From NCBI GenBank assembly GCA_002633025.1, contig NMRB01000116.1, positions 291,901 through 355,900 on the forward strand: a stretch of DNA of 64,000 nt. Reading direction: 5' to 3'. The position numbers and the translations under genes are program-made. The notes under the pieces are model-generated. The model was not told where the DNA came from. It did no database searches and saw nothing but the letters and a program-made list of their open reading frames with translations. Shown here piece by piece: positions 52,908-62,969 of the stretch. Each line of letters opens with the position of its first letter. The stretch's first letter is position 1. The DNA comes from Notospermus geniculatus. Lineage: Eukaryota > Nemertea > Pilidiophora > Heteronemertea > Lineidae.

Positions 52908-53045
52908 CTATGAGTTACATATAGCATTATGTTAGCGAGTTATAGGCGAAGCATATTAGCAGCGAGTAGGGGACCCAGAGAATAAGCTAAGCAAGCACTT
53001 TTCTTCTTTTTATAAAATGTCCCCAATTTTCACCTGGGTCCAAAA

Positions 53046-53215
53046 TAGCCAAGTGACCTTGAAACTTGACCTTGATCCACATTAGCCAAGTGACCTTGAA
53101 ACTTGACCTTGTTCTACAGTAGCCAAGTGACCTTGAAACTTGACCAGGGTACAAGGTAGCCACGTGACCTTGAAATGTGACCTTGGTCCAAACCACCAAG
53201 TAACCTTGACACTGA
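53046..53215 (-). promoter_or_regulatory. tandem array of TCAAGGTCA nuclear-receptor half-sites
   Basis: A ~36-bp unit (GCCAAGTGACCTTGAAACTT plus GACCTTG) is repeated about four times. On the minus strand it gives seven CAAGGTCA cores, five as full TCAAGGTCA, the monomeric site for ERR/FTZ-F1-type receptors. It lies just upstream (gene sense) of the first visible exon. Function is inferred; it may be only a minisatellite. Confidence 0.4.
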
Positions 53216-54367
53216 ATGTGCTTTAGGAAGCTTATTCTTGTGGGGACAACTCGGCGAGGGGTACAGACGCGAGATTAATAATCCTCCTGTAACTACAGGG
53301 GGCGCTGTGAGCTTTTTTCAAGCTTTTTTCCTGTTTCAATACTTTGTCCTAATATCGGCTGGCGGAGACCTCACAGCAAAACAGTTGTGTAGGGCTTGGA
53401 GGAATTCCTGCCAAGTGTAGTGTGAGGGACAGGGCGACTCTGACAGCGCCGGTTTTTTCCCGGCACTCTGGTTTCCTTCTGCTGTCCATTAAAATTGCAT
53501 AGTCTTGTCTACAGAGCTAATGAACGCTGTATTTGCGGATCAGATCTGGATTCAGTACTAAAAGCAGTTACCGGTATAGTGAACATGGGGATTTAGTTCT
53601 TCACACTGGCCCCAGGTGGCAGCACTGTCGAATTATAGATTTTTCTGAAGTGCAGCACAATCCTTTGTTGTGCATGCATACATATCATTAGGCAAAACCA
53701 AATAGTTATCTCAGCGTCATTAATTTTATTCCATTCATGCTGCCTGTGCGATGGCGTAGAAAGGGGAGGCCTGAAGTTACAAGGTCGTGGTGGGACAGCA
53801 GGAAGAATTTTTGACAGCAACTGAGCATTTCGTTGTCCGAATTCCTCTGCCTTTATACCAAACACACAATCAAGAAATTCCATCAGTAAACAACTTCAGC
53901 AGACGGCATCTTTTTTTTAGAGCAGACGACACTTCTTTGTCAGCTTTCTGCGAAAATGTTGAAGAAAATCTTGCTAATCGCACGAGATATCACCCAGACA
54001 ACTCATGTGCTACTCAATGTCACTTCTTAATCTTAAAGATCTTAGAATATTTACAATGTTGGGCCATGCAATACCTGGGCTGCCTACACCAGGAAACTGC
54101 CAACCCAATTGAAGATCTGGTACAAATCAGCAGTGTTCTCCGCATGGCTTTTTGCTAGCGGGGCCCACCCTACCTTGGCATTTTACCACCCCACCTTAGA
54201 AGTAGCCACCCTACCTTACAGCCCAATTTTGTAATGGTTTTCTGTTATACCCCCTACCTTAAATTAGTCACCACCCTATCTTAATTTGCAAAGTACATGT
54301 AATGGGAAATTCTGGAATTTCAAGGGTACCATCTCAGTTAAAGAAATCCTGTGGAGAACACTGAATC

Positions 54368-54545
54368 AGGGCTGTCCAAGTGGCCCAGTTGAAACATCAG
54401 CACCTGTCACCTCTGAGGATCTGGGTTTGAACCCCAGTCAGACTTATTCTTTATGTGGCAACTCACTTTGACACTGTAGCTTTCTCCGGCAAATCTGGTT
54501 TCCTCCTGCTGTACATTTACTAGTATTTGTCCTCACTGGCTGATA
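54368..54545 (+). mobile_element. tRNA-derived SINE, family 2
   Basis: GGCTGTCCAAGTGGCCCAGT, B box CTGGGTTTGAACCCC and the tail CTGGTTTCCTCCTGCTGTAC. Confidence 0.75.
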
Positions 54546-54920
54546 CCGGTATTCATAAAAACTAGCAAATGCTTCTTCAAGTTCTGTAGTGCATTTACAT
54601 GAGACCTCGCTGTGTAAATCTAAAGTAAAAGCATTTGCTAAATTTTATGAATACCAGCCATTGGGTCATATGAATAAAGACTAGTAAATGCTTTTACTTG
54701 AAATTTGCAATACGAATGCACTAGGCGATGCTGTACAAATCCGAAGTAAAAGCATTTGCTAGTCTTTATTCATATGACCCAATGTCTATACAGCCCATGG
54801 CTGGTATTCATAACAGTTAGCAAATGGTTTTTCTTAAGATTTGCACAGTGAGGTCCAATGTAAATGTACTACAAAACTTGAAGTAAAAGCTTTTGCTACC
54901 TTTTATGAACATCAGCCATT
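54536..54920. mobile_element. three consecutive hairpin MITEs of one family
   Basis: Hairpins at about 54536-54660, 54663-54782 and 54800-54918, each with arms of the type TTCATA..ACTAGCAAATGCTTTTAC / GTAAAAGCATTTGCTA..TTTATGAA. A related half is near 6449-6530. Confidence 0.85.
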
Positions 54921-55869
54921 ATTGCATACATGTTGCTTCTTAGGCTCTCAACTCAGTTTCTTAATCTGGTATTTGCAACGGTTTTTTAAAAGGAAATTCT
55001 AAAATCTAATGTCATGCTTGTACCGAATGTCTGACTGTTCACAAAATATCATCTTCAATGTGTCAAAATGCTGTCCTGAGTAGCTCAATTAGGCAGCCCG
55101 GAGTAATTCCCAAATATATGTGTTGATCTGTGAGATACAAGAATTGAACAAAGAATTTGGGTGAGCAGAGTGTGTCAAATATTCTGAACATGATTCCAAG
55201 GTATGTCCAACAAACATTTAAGTTTTTTGATATGCAGAGTTTATTCTATGCAATATAAATCACAAGCAGAAATTGTCCACAAAGTTTCGAAGTTGATTAT
55301 TTACGTTTCAAATTGTCTGATTTTAGTTGGGAGTTATGTAACTTTTGGCAGGTCAAAAGTTGGGACTAAACAACATGTACATGTACGTGACCCGTCACAT
55401 CAAAACCAGTCCAAAGTTGCACAAGATATGAACCAGGATGAACCAAATTAACTCCTGGGCCCGTATGCATAAAGGAGGTGGTAACTATACCCTGGTTTAG
55501 CCTATTCTGAGAATTGTTATTCTTCTCTCCCCGGTTTAGAAAATTCGGTATGCATAAAACAAAGTATAACAACTCTGTGTATAACTAAACTGAGTTTAAG
55601 CTTATTCCACAGTGTAGCGTTATTCCACGGTATTTGTGTGCAAAGCCTGCAGGAAATCTATTATTAGATGATTTGGACCCTTTATGCAAATTAAGTCACA
55701 ATAGAGTTATACCTGCCAAACAGTCAACATGTGCTCCCAAGGAAGCTGACAGAGAAAACAGCTTATTCCACGGTTTAATGTTATTCCATGGTATTGGAGT
55801 CCTTTCTCGCAATCAGACTGGTTTCATAAAATACAATGCATGTCATGTTGGTGATCCTTATCAGGGCTC
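54921..55869. other. no gene recognised; hairpin near 55460-55620
   Basis: GTATGCATAAAGGAGGTG and GTATGCATAAAACAAAG belong to another hairpin-type repeat. A TGACCCGTCACATCAAAACCAG MITE fragment lies near 55388. No coding evidence. Confidence 0.4.
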
Positions 55870-56097
55870 NNNNNNNNNNNNNNNNNNNNNNNNNNNNNNN
55901 NNNNNNNNNNNNNNNNNNNNNNNNNNNNNNNNNNNNNNNNNNNNNNNNNNNNNNNNNNNNNNNNNNNNNNNNNNNNNNNNNNNNNNNNNNNNNNNNNNNN
56001 NNNNNNNNNNNNNNNNNNNNNNNNNNNNNNNNNNNNNNNNNNNNNNNNNNNNNNNNNNNNNNNNNNNNNNNNNNNNNNNNNNNNNNNNNNNNNNNNN
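55870..56097. other. assembly gap (228 N)
   Basis: N run at the outer left edge of the ~2.5 kb inverted repeat. A single further N sits at 58718 inside a tandem repeat. Confidence 0.99.
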
Positions 56098-57238
56098 CCA
56101 AGATGGCCACCAATACCTAAATTGTCTCATAACATGGCAACTAATTCACCTAGATGGCTGATATTGGTGTCAAAACGTAGGTTATGGGAGTCAAGCTATC
56201 CATTCAGACTAAGAGCTACTGAAATGAACCTATTACAGAGAATTCCAAGATGGCGGACAGTCACATGGTACCCGATGCCGAATTGGAGTTGCTGTAGATC
56301 TGTGACTTCCCTTACATGTAATTCCGTAGGATCTGAAAGTCCATATTGAGGTTGGGGTAGATTTTGCCTTGTTGGGTTATGAGAATCATGGAAATGAAAG
56401 GTAACAAATTTTCCGTTTACTGAATGGGGTCATGTGATCCTTTATTGATGATCTTTTTTACCATACCTCTACCGATAGTACCAAGTGATGCTATAAACTG
56501 ATATAAATGACATACTGGTAATTAGTTAATCAACTTAGTATTGATAGCAGGCAATAGATTAAAACTGATTTAAATGTCATCATAGTTCAAGGTCACACTT
56601 GAACGACAAGGTTAATCTTAGATGAAGGCCATATGTGCGAAATCATACATGCCCATGGGGAACGAAGAGGATCTGGAACAATAATAAAGTAAAAATTCAC
56701 AAGCTGCAATATCCCTTCCCAGTGATATCTGGATCATAATTGGATTAAGCTTAGCTGTCCGTTTTCTGCAGTGACGAAACCACCTGCATCTTGGCCACCA
56801 AGGGTTAACATTCACACACCTTTCTTCGTTCATTGCTGTAGCCTTCTCGTGTCATGGTTCAGTCATTCCAAATATTGTGGGATTAATGGCTTGACAAAAT
56901 CGGTCAGCTAAGTCAGAATTAGAAGTAGAAGTAACTAATCGACAGTCTTGCTGAATCTTAAAGACAATATATCACGGATATTTTCGCGGGCCACGAAAGT
57001 CATTGTTTATTTACATTTTGTTTGTTTATGTCCAGTCTTTCTTTGTCTTATGAGTAATTTGTTGGTGACATGCCCCTCCAGAAATTCTTTTGATACTGAA
57101 AATATTCAATTTGGTGGGTTGGCATGTCCGAAAAGTCAAAAATAACATAATGTAAACATCCATGTTTACAAATATTAAATGTAAACAATGAAGTCGTGAT
57201 ACATTATCTTTAATCAATATCATCAGCTTCATTGCTAT

Positions 57239-57517
57239 TTGACTCGGTTCTTGCTCTGCGATGGGAACTATTCCGTAAAAACCCCTGAAGGGGAGAAGCT
57301 TCCACGGTCGAGGGGAGCACTTCTTCTGCACATACCTCGAGCTAACTATATGGCAATGAGCGACAAGTCGTACACTACACCCATGCCTGAGCTTCCGGAA
57401 CTTGCCCAAAATGGATGGGAGGTCACTTCTAATGGGGATTATCAACATGTCAGGTGTGTTAAAGAACCACCCACAGCCGTTCTCGAGCTCATCAAATGCG
57501 GTTGCCGAGGTTCATGA
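57239..57517 (+). pseudogene. transposon-type ORF fragment with pre-CXC motif
   Basis: Encodes RSRGALLLHIPRANYMAMSD, then MPELPELAQNGWEV and EPPTAVLELIKCGCRGS. The order RA.Y.A....S...P.LP....GW......PP..VLELI.CGC is that of repeat-family proteins in invertebrates, where it leads into a tesmin/TSO1-like CXC Cys-rich segment. Here it stops right after CGCRGS, so it is truncated. Location between inverted arms suggests it belonged to the element. Recognition is from memory of the motif, not a search. Confidence 0.45.
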
Positions 57518-58060
57518 GATTCAGCTCAATGCTCTTGCATCAGAAACGGTCTGTCTGCCAAGTTATTTGATCTCAGCAATGAAGCTGTTGATAATTATTA
57601 AGATTATCAACAGCTTCATTGCTCAGGTCAAATTCCTTAGTTACTAATTCTACTTCTAATTCTGACTCAGCTGACCGATTTTCAAGCCATAAATCCCACA
57701 GTATGAGTGGTTTCGTCACTGCAGAAAACGGACAGCTAAGTGGAGAGTAGAAGTGCTTAAGCCATTTATGATCCAGATATCACTGGGAAGGGACATTGCA
57801 GCTTGTGCATTCTTACTTTATCATTGTTCCTATTCGTTCTCCATGGGAATGTACGATTTAGCACATATGGCCTTGATCTAGGATTGACCTTGTCGTTCAA
57901 GTGTAACCTTGACCTATGGTGACATTTAAATCAGATAATCTATTGCCTGTTATCAAAACTGTAAGTTGATTCAGTATGTCATTTATATCAGTTTATAGCA
58001 TCACTTGCTACTATTGGTAAAGGTATGGTAAAAAAGGATCATCAATAAAGGGTCACATGA

Positions 58061-58307
58061 CCGCGGTGGCATAATGGTTAGGGCTGTGGACTCGTGATCG
58101 GTAGGTCGCGGGTTCGATCCCCGGCCGTGCCACTCTGTAACTCTCAACTGGCCTGAAATGTCCATATATTGTGTGCGCTATACTGTGGCTGCCCTTTGGT
58201 TTCTACAGAAAGGTTTCTGAATCATAGGCTGGGGTAATAATGTGTGAAGCGCTTAAAGAGCGTAATACGCTATGAAGCGCTATATAAGAACTCACCATTC
58301 ATTTAGG
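58061..58307 (+). mobile_element. tRNA-derived SINE with GCGCTATATAAGAAC tail
   Basis: Head GACCGCGGTGGCATAATGGT, B box GGGTTCGATCCCCGG and tail GAAGCGCTATATAAGAAC, the kind of 3' end seen in Deu-type SINEs of deuterostomes. Inserted in the right arm of the 2.5 kb inverted repeat and absent from the left arm. Confidence 0.8.
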
Positions 58308-58529
58308 CAACAGAAAATTTGTTACCGTCCATTATGATTCTCGTATCCCAACAGAGCAAATCTACCCCAAGCTCAATAATTATGGACTTTCAAATCCTAC
58401 GGAGTTACATGTAAGGGGAGTCACAGATCTACAGCAACACCAATTAGGCATCGGGTACCATGTGACTGTCCGCCATCTTGGATTTCTCTGTAATAGGCTC
58501 ATTTCAGGAGGTAGCTTTAAGTCTGAATG

Positions 58530-59530
58530 TATAGCTTGACCCCCAAAACCTATGTTTTGACACCAATATCAGCTATCTGCTGGGTGAATTAGTTGCCAAG
58601 TTATGAGGCAATTTACGTATTGGCGGCCATCTTGGATTTCACTGCAATGGGCCTATCTTACATTGAAACCAATTGCTGCAATGGATAGCTTGACCCCAAA
58701 AACCTATGTTTTGACACNTAGCTTGACCCCCAAAACCTATGTTTTGACACCAATATCAGCTATCTGCTGGGTGAATTAGTTGCCAAGTTATGAGGCAATT
58801 TAGGTATTGGTGGCCATCTTGGCAGCCATCTTGGATTTCACTGCAATGGGCCTATCTTACATTGAAACCAATTGCTGCAATGGATAGCTTGACCCCAAAA
58901 ACCTATGTTTTGACACCAATATCAGCCATCTGGCTGAATTAGTTGTCAAGTTATGAGGCAATTTAGGTCAGCCGTCCAATGCATAAAGGCAGTAACTCCC
59001 ATTTTGGCACAGAGACACCTTTTGGTCATTTTGGAATCGGCTCTTGAAGCTTCACCTTCCTGATGTACCATTTAACTTCAATACCCAGTATTTAAAGAAT
59101 TAGGCCATGACCCACTAAGGCAGTAACTTCACTACCCCACCATAAAAACAATGCAAAAAGGCAGTATCTCCAAAAATTAATAGGAAAATGCATTGGGAGT
59201 TACTGCCTTTTTGCATTGTATTTGGCTCTGGATTTCCTGACAGTCACTGTCTGATATTTTGTAATCAAGTTTTCTCAAAAGTATGAAAAGTCAAGTTACT
59301 GCCTTTTTGCATTGGACGGCTGAGGTATCGGCGGCCATATTGGCAGCCATCTTGGATTTCACTGCAATGGGCCTATCCTACATTGAAACCAATGGCTGCA
59401 ATGGATACCTTGACCCCAAAAACCTATGTCTAGACACCAACATCAACCTCCTGGCTGAATTGGTTGCAGAGTTATGGAGCCCTATAGGTACTGGCAGCCA
59501 TACTGGCGGCCATCTTGGATTTGACCCCTT
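58530..59530. repeat. tandem ~170-190 bp repeats with GGCGGCCATCTTGGATTTCA
   Basis: Four to five units each with AGCTTGACCCCAAAAACCTA, TTGCCAAGTTATGAGGCAAT and GGCCATCTTGGATTTCACTG. The first unit is also the end of the inverted-repeat element. A lone N at 58718 sits at a unit junction, a likely assembly join. Confidence 0.85.
58978..59325. mobile_element. MITE with CAGCCGTCCAATGCA ends and AGGT target duplication
   Basis: Left CAGCCGTCCAATGCATAAAG, right CTTTTTGCATTGGACGGCTG; AGGT on both sides. Removing the element and one AGGT restores the tandem unit (CAATTTAGGTAT). Confidence 0.85.
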
Positions 59531-60990
59531 AAATGAAGTCTGAAAATTTGTTACCGTCCATTTTTGAATTCCTTACAAAAAATGGATTCAGAATCAACCG
59601 AAAAATCAATTTGTACATTAAAATCTAACGGATTGACATAACCTACCGCACTATACTGTATACTGCTGCTAAATACTGCTGGTATACACTAAAGTATAGG
59701 GCTACACCTACAGTGTGAACTGGTGAAGTGTGGCAAGTTTCCAACACCTCTACGTTCGAAAAAATCCATTGTAGGCTACAACTAAAATACAAAGACACAG
59801 ATAATTCCGAAACAAACATCGGAGTATCCCGGAATTATATGAATAGAATCACTGGTGTCATTTGGCGATTCTTAATTACCGGTATTCTTAATAATACCTC
59901 CACGCTGAACACTTTGGAGTTCTTTACCACCTCAAAGTTCAAAGACTGAGATTCATGGATGACTACAAAGTATTCCTCAGATGTCTAACAAGAATCAGCG
60001 GATTTTTAGGACTCAAATTGAAATTCCCTTGAATGAAAAGCAAAAAACGCCCAGACATTTGTGTCGACAAACTATACCGCACAGCCATGGACAAAACTTT
60101 GCTTTGTCATGCTGGATAGCACATTACGGCTGTACATCTTGGCTCTCAGGTTCTGCAACATCAAACATATGCCAAGCAGATGATATTCAGCATTACATGT
60201 TCAGCAGGCCCTAACGTGCATTAATTCCTTTTCCTACCTCGCCTTCCATTTTTGTCGTGGTGTGGTGGAAAGATTGGGTATAATTTGACCTCTGGTGTGA
60301 TAGGAGAAGTTGTCATTGTTTTCTCACTCTTTGAGATGAGATAACCACTCCTTTTATTTCCTAGTATGATTTAAACGATACTTGATGTTGTGGTGTGGCT
60401 TTTATACCATACCAGCGGCAGGTTTTTAGGGCTGCCAGTTCACAATCTACCAGACTTCAATGCGACCAAAATGGAATTGAAAGCAGCGTTCACAACGTTC
60501 GGATGGCAGTATCTTGCACCTTACTCAAATCTCATCAGTCGTCTGCGTTCAGGATCAAGAAACGTCTATCCTTTTGTTGAGATTGGCATATGGTATATCA
60601 ATGGGCTTCCCCTGTTGGGGACTTAACTGCAAAACTTCAAACTGAGAGACATCTAACCCCAACCTGAGAGACATCTAACCCAAATCCTGACGCAGATATG
60701 AAATGTTTCATCCAGTCTTCTGAGTTACCCTACCGGTATATAGGCGCTTGATTTGTGTAATTGTGCAAGATCAAAGCTGCACAGTGACCTGAAATGGGTG
60801 GTTGTCATGTTGGTTGACGATAGAAGCGCATCTAACAACTCAAATTGTCATGATTGTATTACTATCACAAGACATTGACTTGATCTGTAACTTGTCTTAT
60901 TAAGTAAAAGAGGGTCCGAAGTTAGGGCCACGAAAATTCAGATAAAATGTTGAAGTCAAGTGTGATGGACTTTCTTGTAATATCAAAAAT
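59531..60990. other. no gene recognised
   Basis: Short ORFs (59728-59949, 60390-60626) have no recognisable domains or splice context. Confidence 0.4.
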
Positions 60991-61380
60991 AGATAGGCCG
61001 GTGATATTTACCCGACGGTCGTGCACGCAGTGAGGAAAATTGATACTGCGTCCACGACGGACGTGTACGCAGCGATGAAACATCGTACTGGGTACACGAC
61101 TGTCGTGCACGGACTGATGTAATGCGAGTTTGGGGGCCCGACGGTCGGGTCAGGAACGATCGATTTCTTCATTGTGTACACGAATGGTCGTGGCTGCAAT
61201 GAAGAACAATGGTTTTAGGGACACGACGGTTGTTCCGCAATGTTTGACCTGGGAGACCTTAAATTGGACCAGCTAATTTTTTCCTTGGGCCGTTCGGTGC
61301 ATTCCGAGTACTTTCAGTAAACAAAAAAGCCAAAAGAAAAAGACAGGAAAAGAAAAAAGGAAAAGCGGCGAAAAAAATCG

Positions 61381-61455
61381 TCCCAGTCGGGAGTCGAACC
61401 GGGGACCTGCGGTGTAGAAGGCGAACACTCTAGCCGGTAGAGCTACTAGACAGCT
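61381..61455 (-). mobile_element. tRNA-like sequence (pseudo-tRNA or SINE head)
   Basis: The minus strand has a D-arm-like TAGCTCTACCGGCTAGAG and a good B box GGTCCCCGGTTCGACTCCC. The anticodon arm pairs poorly and no conserved U33 can be placed, so a functional tRNA is unlikely. Confidence 0.5.
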
Positions 61456-61527
61456 GGCAGCGACGGCGTTACATCGAGAAATGCTTATCGGTGGGCACGA
61501 ATATTAATTAGCTGAACGTGCATGCAA

Positions 61528-62008
61528 GAAAATACTCTCTTTTACACATTAAGAGGTCAGTCCTGAAAACTACCCACGGTATACATGAATTATGATTGAC
61601 AGGTCATGTGGATAAATTCCGTTCTTCTATTGGCCATGACTGTGGTAGGAACTTTCTGAGGTGTGAAGTGTACATCTTAGTGTCATTTTCAGGCTCAGTT
61701 TTCTGGTTCACAGGGGGAACGATCATAACATGAAATGCTTGTCTGGTATTAGGAAAACGAACCTGAAAATGACATGCATTTGGCTTTCAAAAAACATCAA
61801 CAACCCCTCGTAACAGAGTATGGTCTGTTGGCTTTGGATTTGTGAGGGGAATCGCATTTCTGCACACCTCAAAAAGTTAAGAGCACTCCTACCACAGTCA
61901 CTGCCAATAGGAGATCGGAATTTACCCACATGACTTGTCAATCATAATTCATGTACACCGTGGGTAGTTTTCAGGACTGACCTCTCAATGTGTAAAAGAG
62001 AGTATTCG
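61528..62008. repeat. ~480-bp palindrome
   Basis: Arms of ~150 bp: ACTCTCTTTTACACATTAAG against TCAATGTGTAAAAGAGAGTA, and TACCCACGGTATACATGAAT against ATTCATGTACACCGTGGGTA. Confidence 0.9.
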
Positions 62009-62089
62009 TACTGCATACACCAAGGTACAAAAAGCACAAAATTGACACAATAAATGATAATAAACAAGAAGTCAATCTCCAGAATTCAC

Positions 62090-62135
62090 GAATTTTCGAC
62101 CCCAACCGGGGTCTTTTTCAAGTGGAACTTTACAA
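62090..62135 (-). repeat. short hairpin of Penelope/LTR-like type
   Basis: GACCCCAACCGGGGTC hairpin followed by TTTTTCAAGTGG; similar GACCCC-GGGGTC stems occur near the ends of Penelope-like elements. Identification is weak. Confidence 0.25.
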
Positions 62136-62456
62136 TCTGAAACTCTAGAAAAGACTGAGCTGAAACCCGAATGTAGAACTACATAGCCTGTGTAGACAGG
62201 GCAAACAAGCAATTAAGGAAAGAATAGCGACTGGTCAGACTAAGAGGCCCTGCAGTTATTCAACCCTTCTTTTCAGCTGAATTAGTTTCTCCTTAATTGT
62301 CCAGCGGCCACCTTTGGGGCTTGGTTAAAGTGTTGGAGTAAATTCACGTGTCGCCTATGTAACAGGAAACACCACACATCACTCTGTGAAGCAGGATCGA
62401 AACGCGAAACCGAAAACGAACAACGAAACGACCGGAGAGGAACCGAAAGCAACAAC

Positions 62457-62846
62457 GTGAGTAGTGATATACATGTCAAATTAACCCCAACATCAGGACC
62501 CGTACTGCTCAAAACCACCGTAGGCCAAATGGAAACAAAAACTGGTGCCGCAGAAGTAACTATCTTGCTGGACGAAGGCGCACAGAGAACCTTCATCACG
62601 GAAGATGCTGCTCGTCGCCTTAACGTACAAAACACCAATTGTGACACTGAACAGTTAAGTCGTGGTGCGTTCGGAACCGATCAATCTGGAATACGAGCCA
62701 TCCGATCTACAGATATGGTCTTGAAGACAAGCACCGAAGATGTTGTCCTTCGCGCGTTAATAGTGCCGAAAATCAGCTCTCCGATACGAAACTACACGGA
62801 ACCAACAGTTTTGTTGCCTAATTCAATAAATCAGTTGCTCAGTTAG
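62457..62846 (+). pseudogene. retrotransposon aspartic-protease-like fragment (DUF1758/Pao-BEL type)
   Basis: The open frame contains VTILLDEGAQRTFITEDAAR followed by RLNV and FGTDQSGIRAIRS. LLD.G.QR.FIT...A..L is the protease signature of Pao/BEL-type polyproteins (DUF1758). The catalytic Asp is present, but the usual DSG is DEG. The frame ends after 129 codons with no reverse transcriptase or integrase nearby, so it is a fragment. Confidence 0.6.
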
Positions 62847-62969
62847 TTAGAATAGTATAGTAACCAAGTCGTTGTGTTACCTTTGTTGCCAACACCCACA
62901 ATCGAATAGGAAATGTACCGAAATGTGTTTTTCCTCAGTGCGTACACGACCGTCGGGTAAATAGTCACT

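Larger units (their letters stand above)
56098..58637. mobile_element. ~2.5 kb element with long inverted repeats
   Basis: The left arm (56098 to about 56942) is an imperfect inverted copy of the right arm (about 57640 to 58637). Examples: GCAGTGACGAAACCACC against GTGGTTTCGTCACTGC, and TGATATCTGGATCATAA against TTATGATCCAGATATCA... with minor changes. The right arm carries a later SINE (58061-58307). The left end is lost in the gap. The centre contains the ORF at 57239-57517. Confidence 0.85.
61005..62962. mobile_element. ~1.95 kb region bounded by inverted TTTACCCGACGGTCGTG repeats
   Basis: ATTTACCCGACGGTCGTG with CAGTGAGGAAAA at the left mirrors TTTTCCTCAGTG and CACGACCGTCGGGTAAAT at the right. 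Degenerate copies of GTGCACGCAGTGA / CACGACGGT follow the left end. It encloses a tRNA-like sequence, a ~480-bp palindrome and a retroelement protease fragment, so it is probably composite. Confidence 0.6.

Noticed and set aside
53593-53883. 96-codon minus-strand ORF as an upstream BAZ2 exon
   Set aside because: It lacks BAZ2 N-terminal motifs and a donor of the needed phase was not found.
55634-56161. 175-codon ORF across the second gap
   Set aside because: Nearly half is N; the remainder has no recognisable domain.
61381-61455. Functional tRNA gene
   Set aside because: B box is good but the anticodon arm pairs poorly and U33 cannot be placed; treated as tRNA-like repeat.
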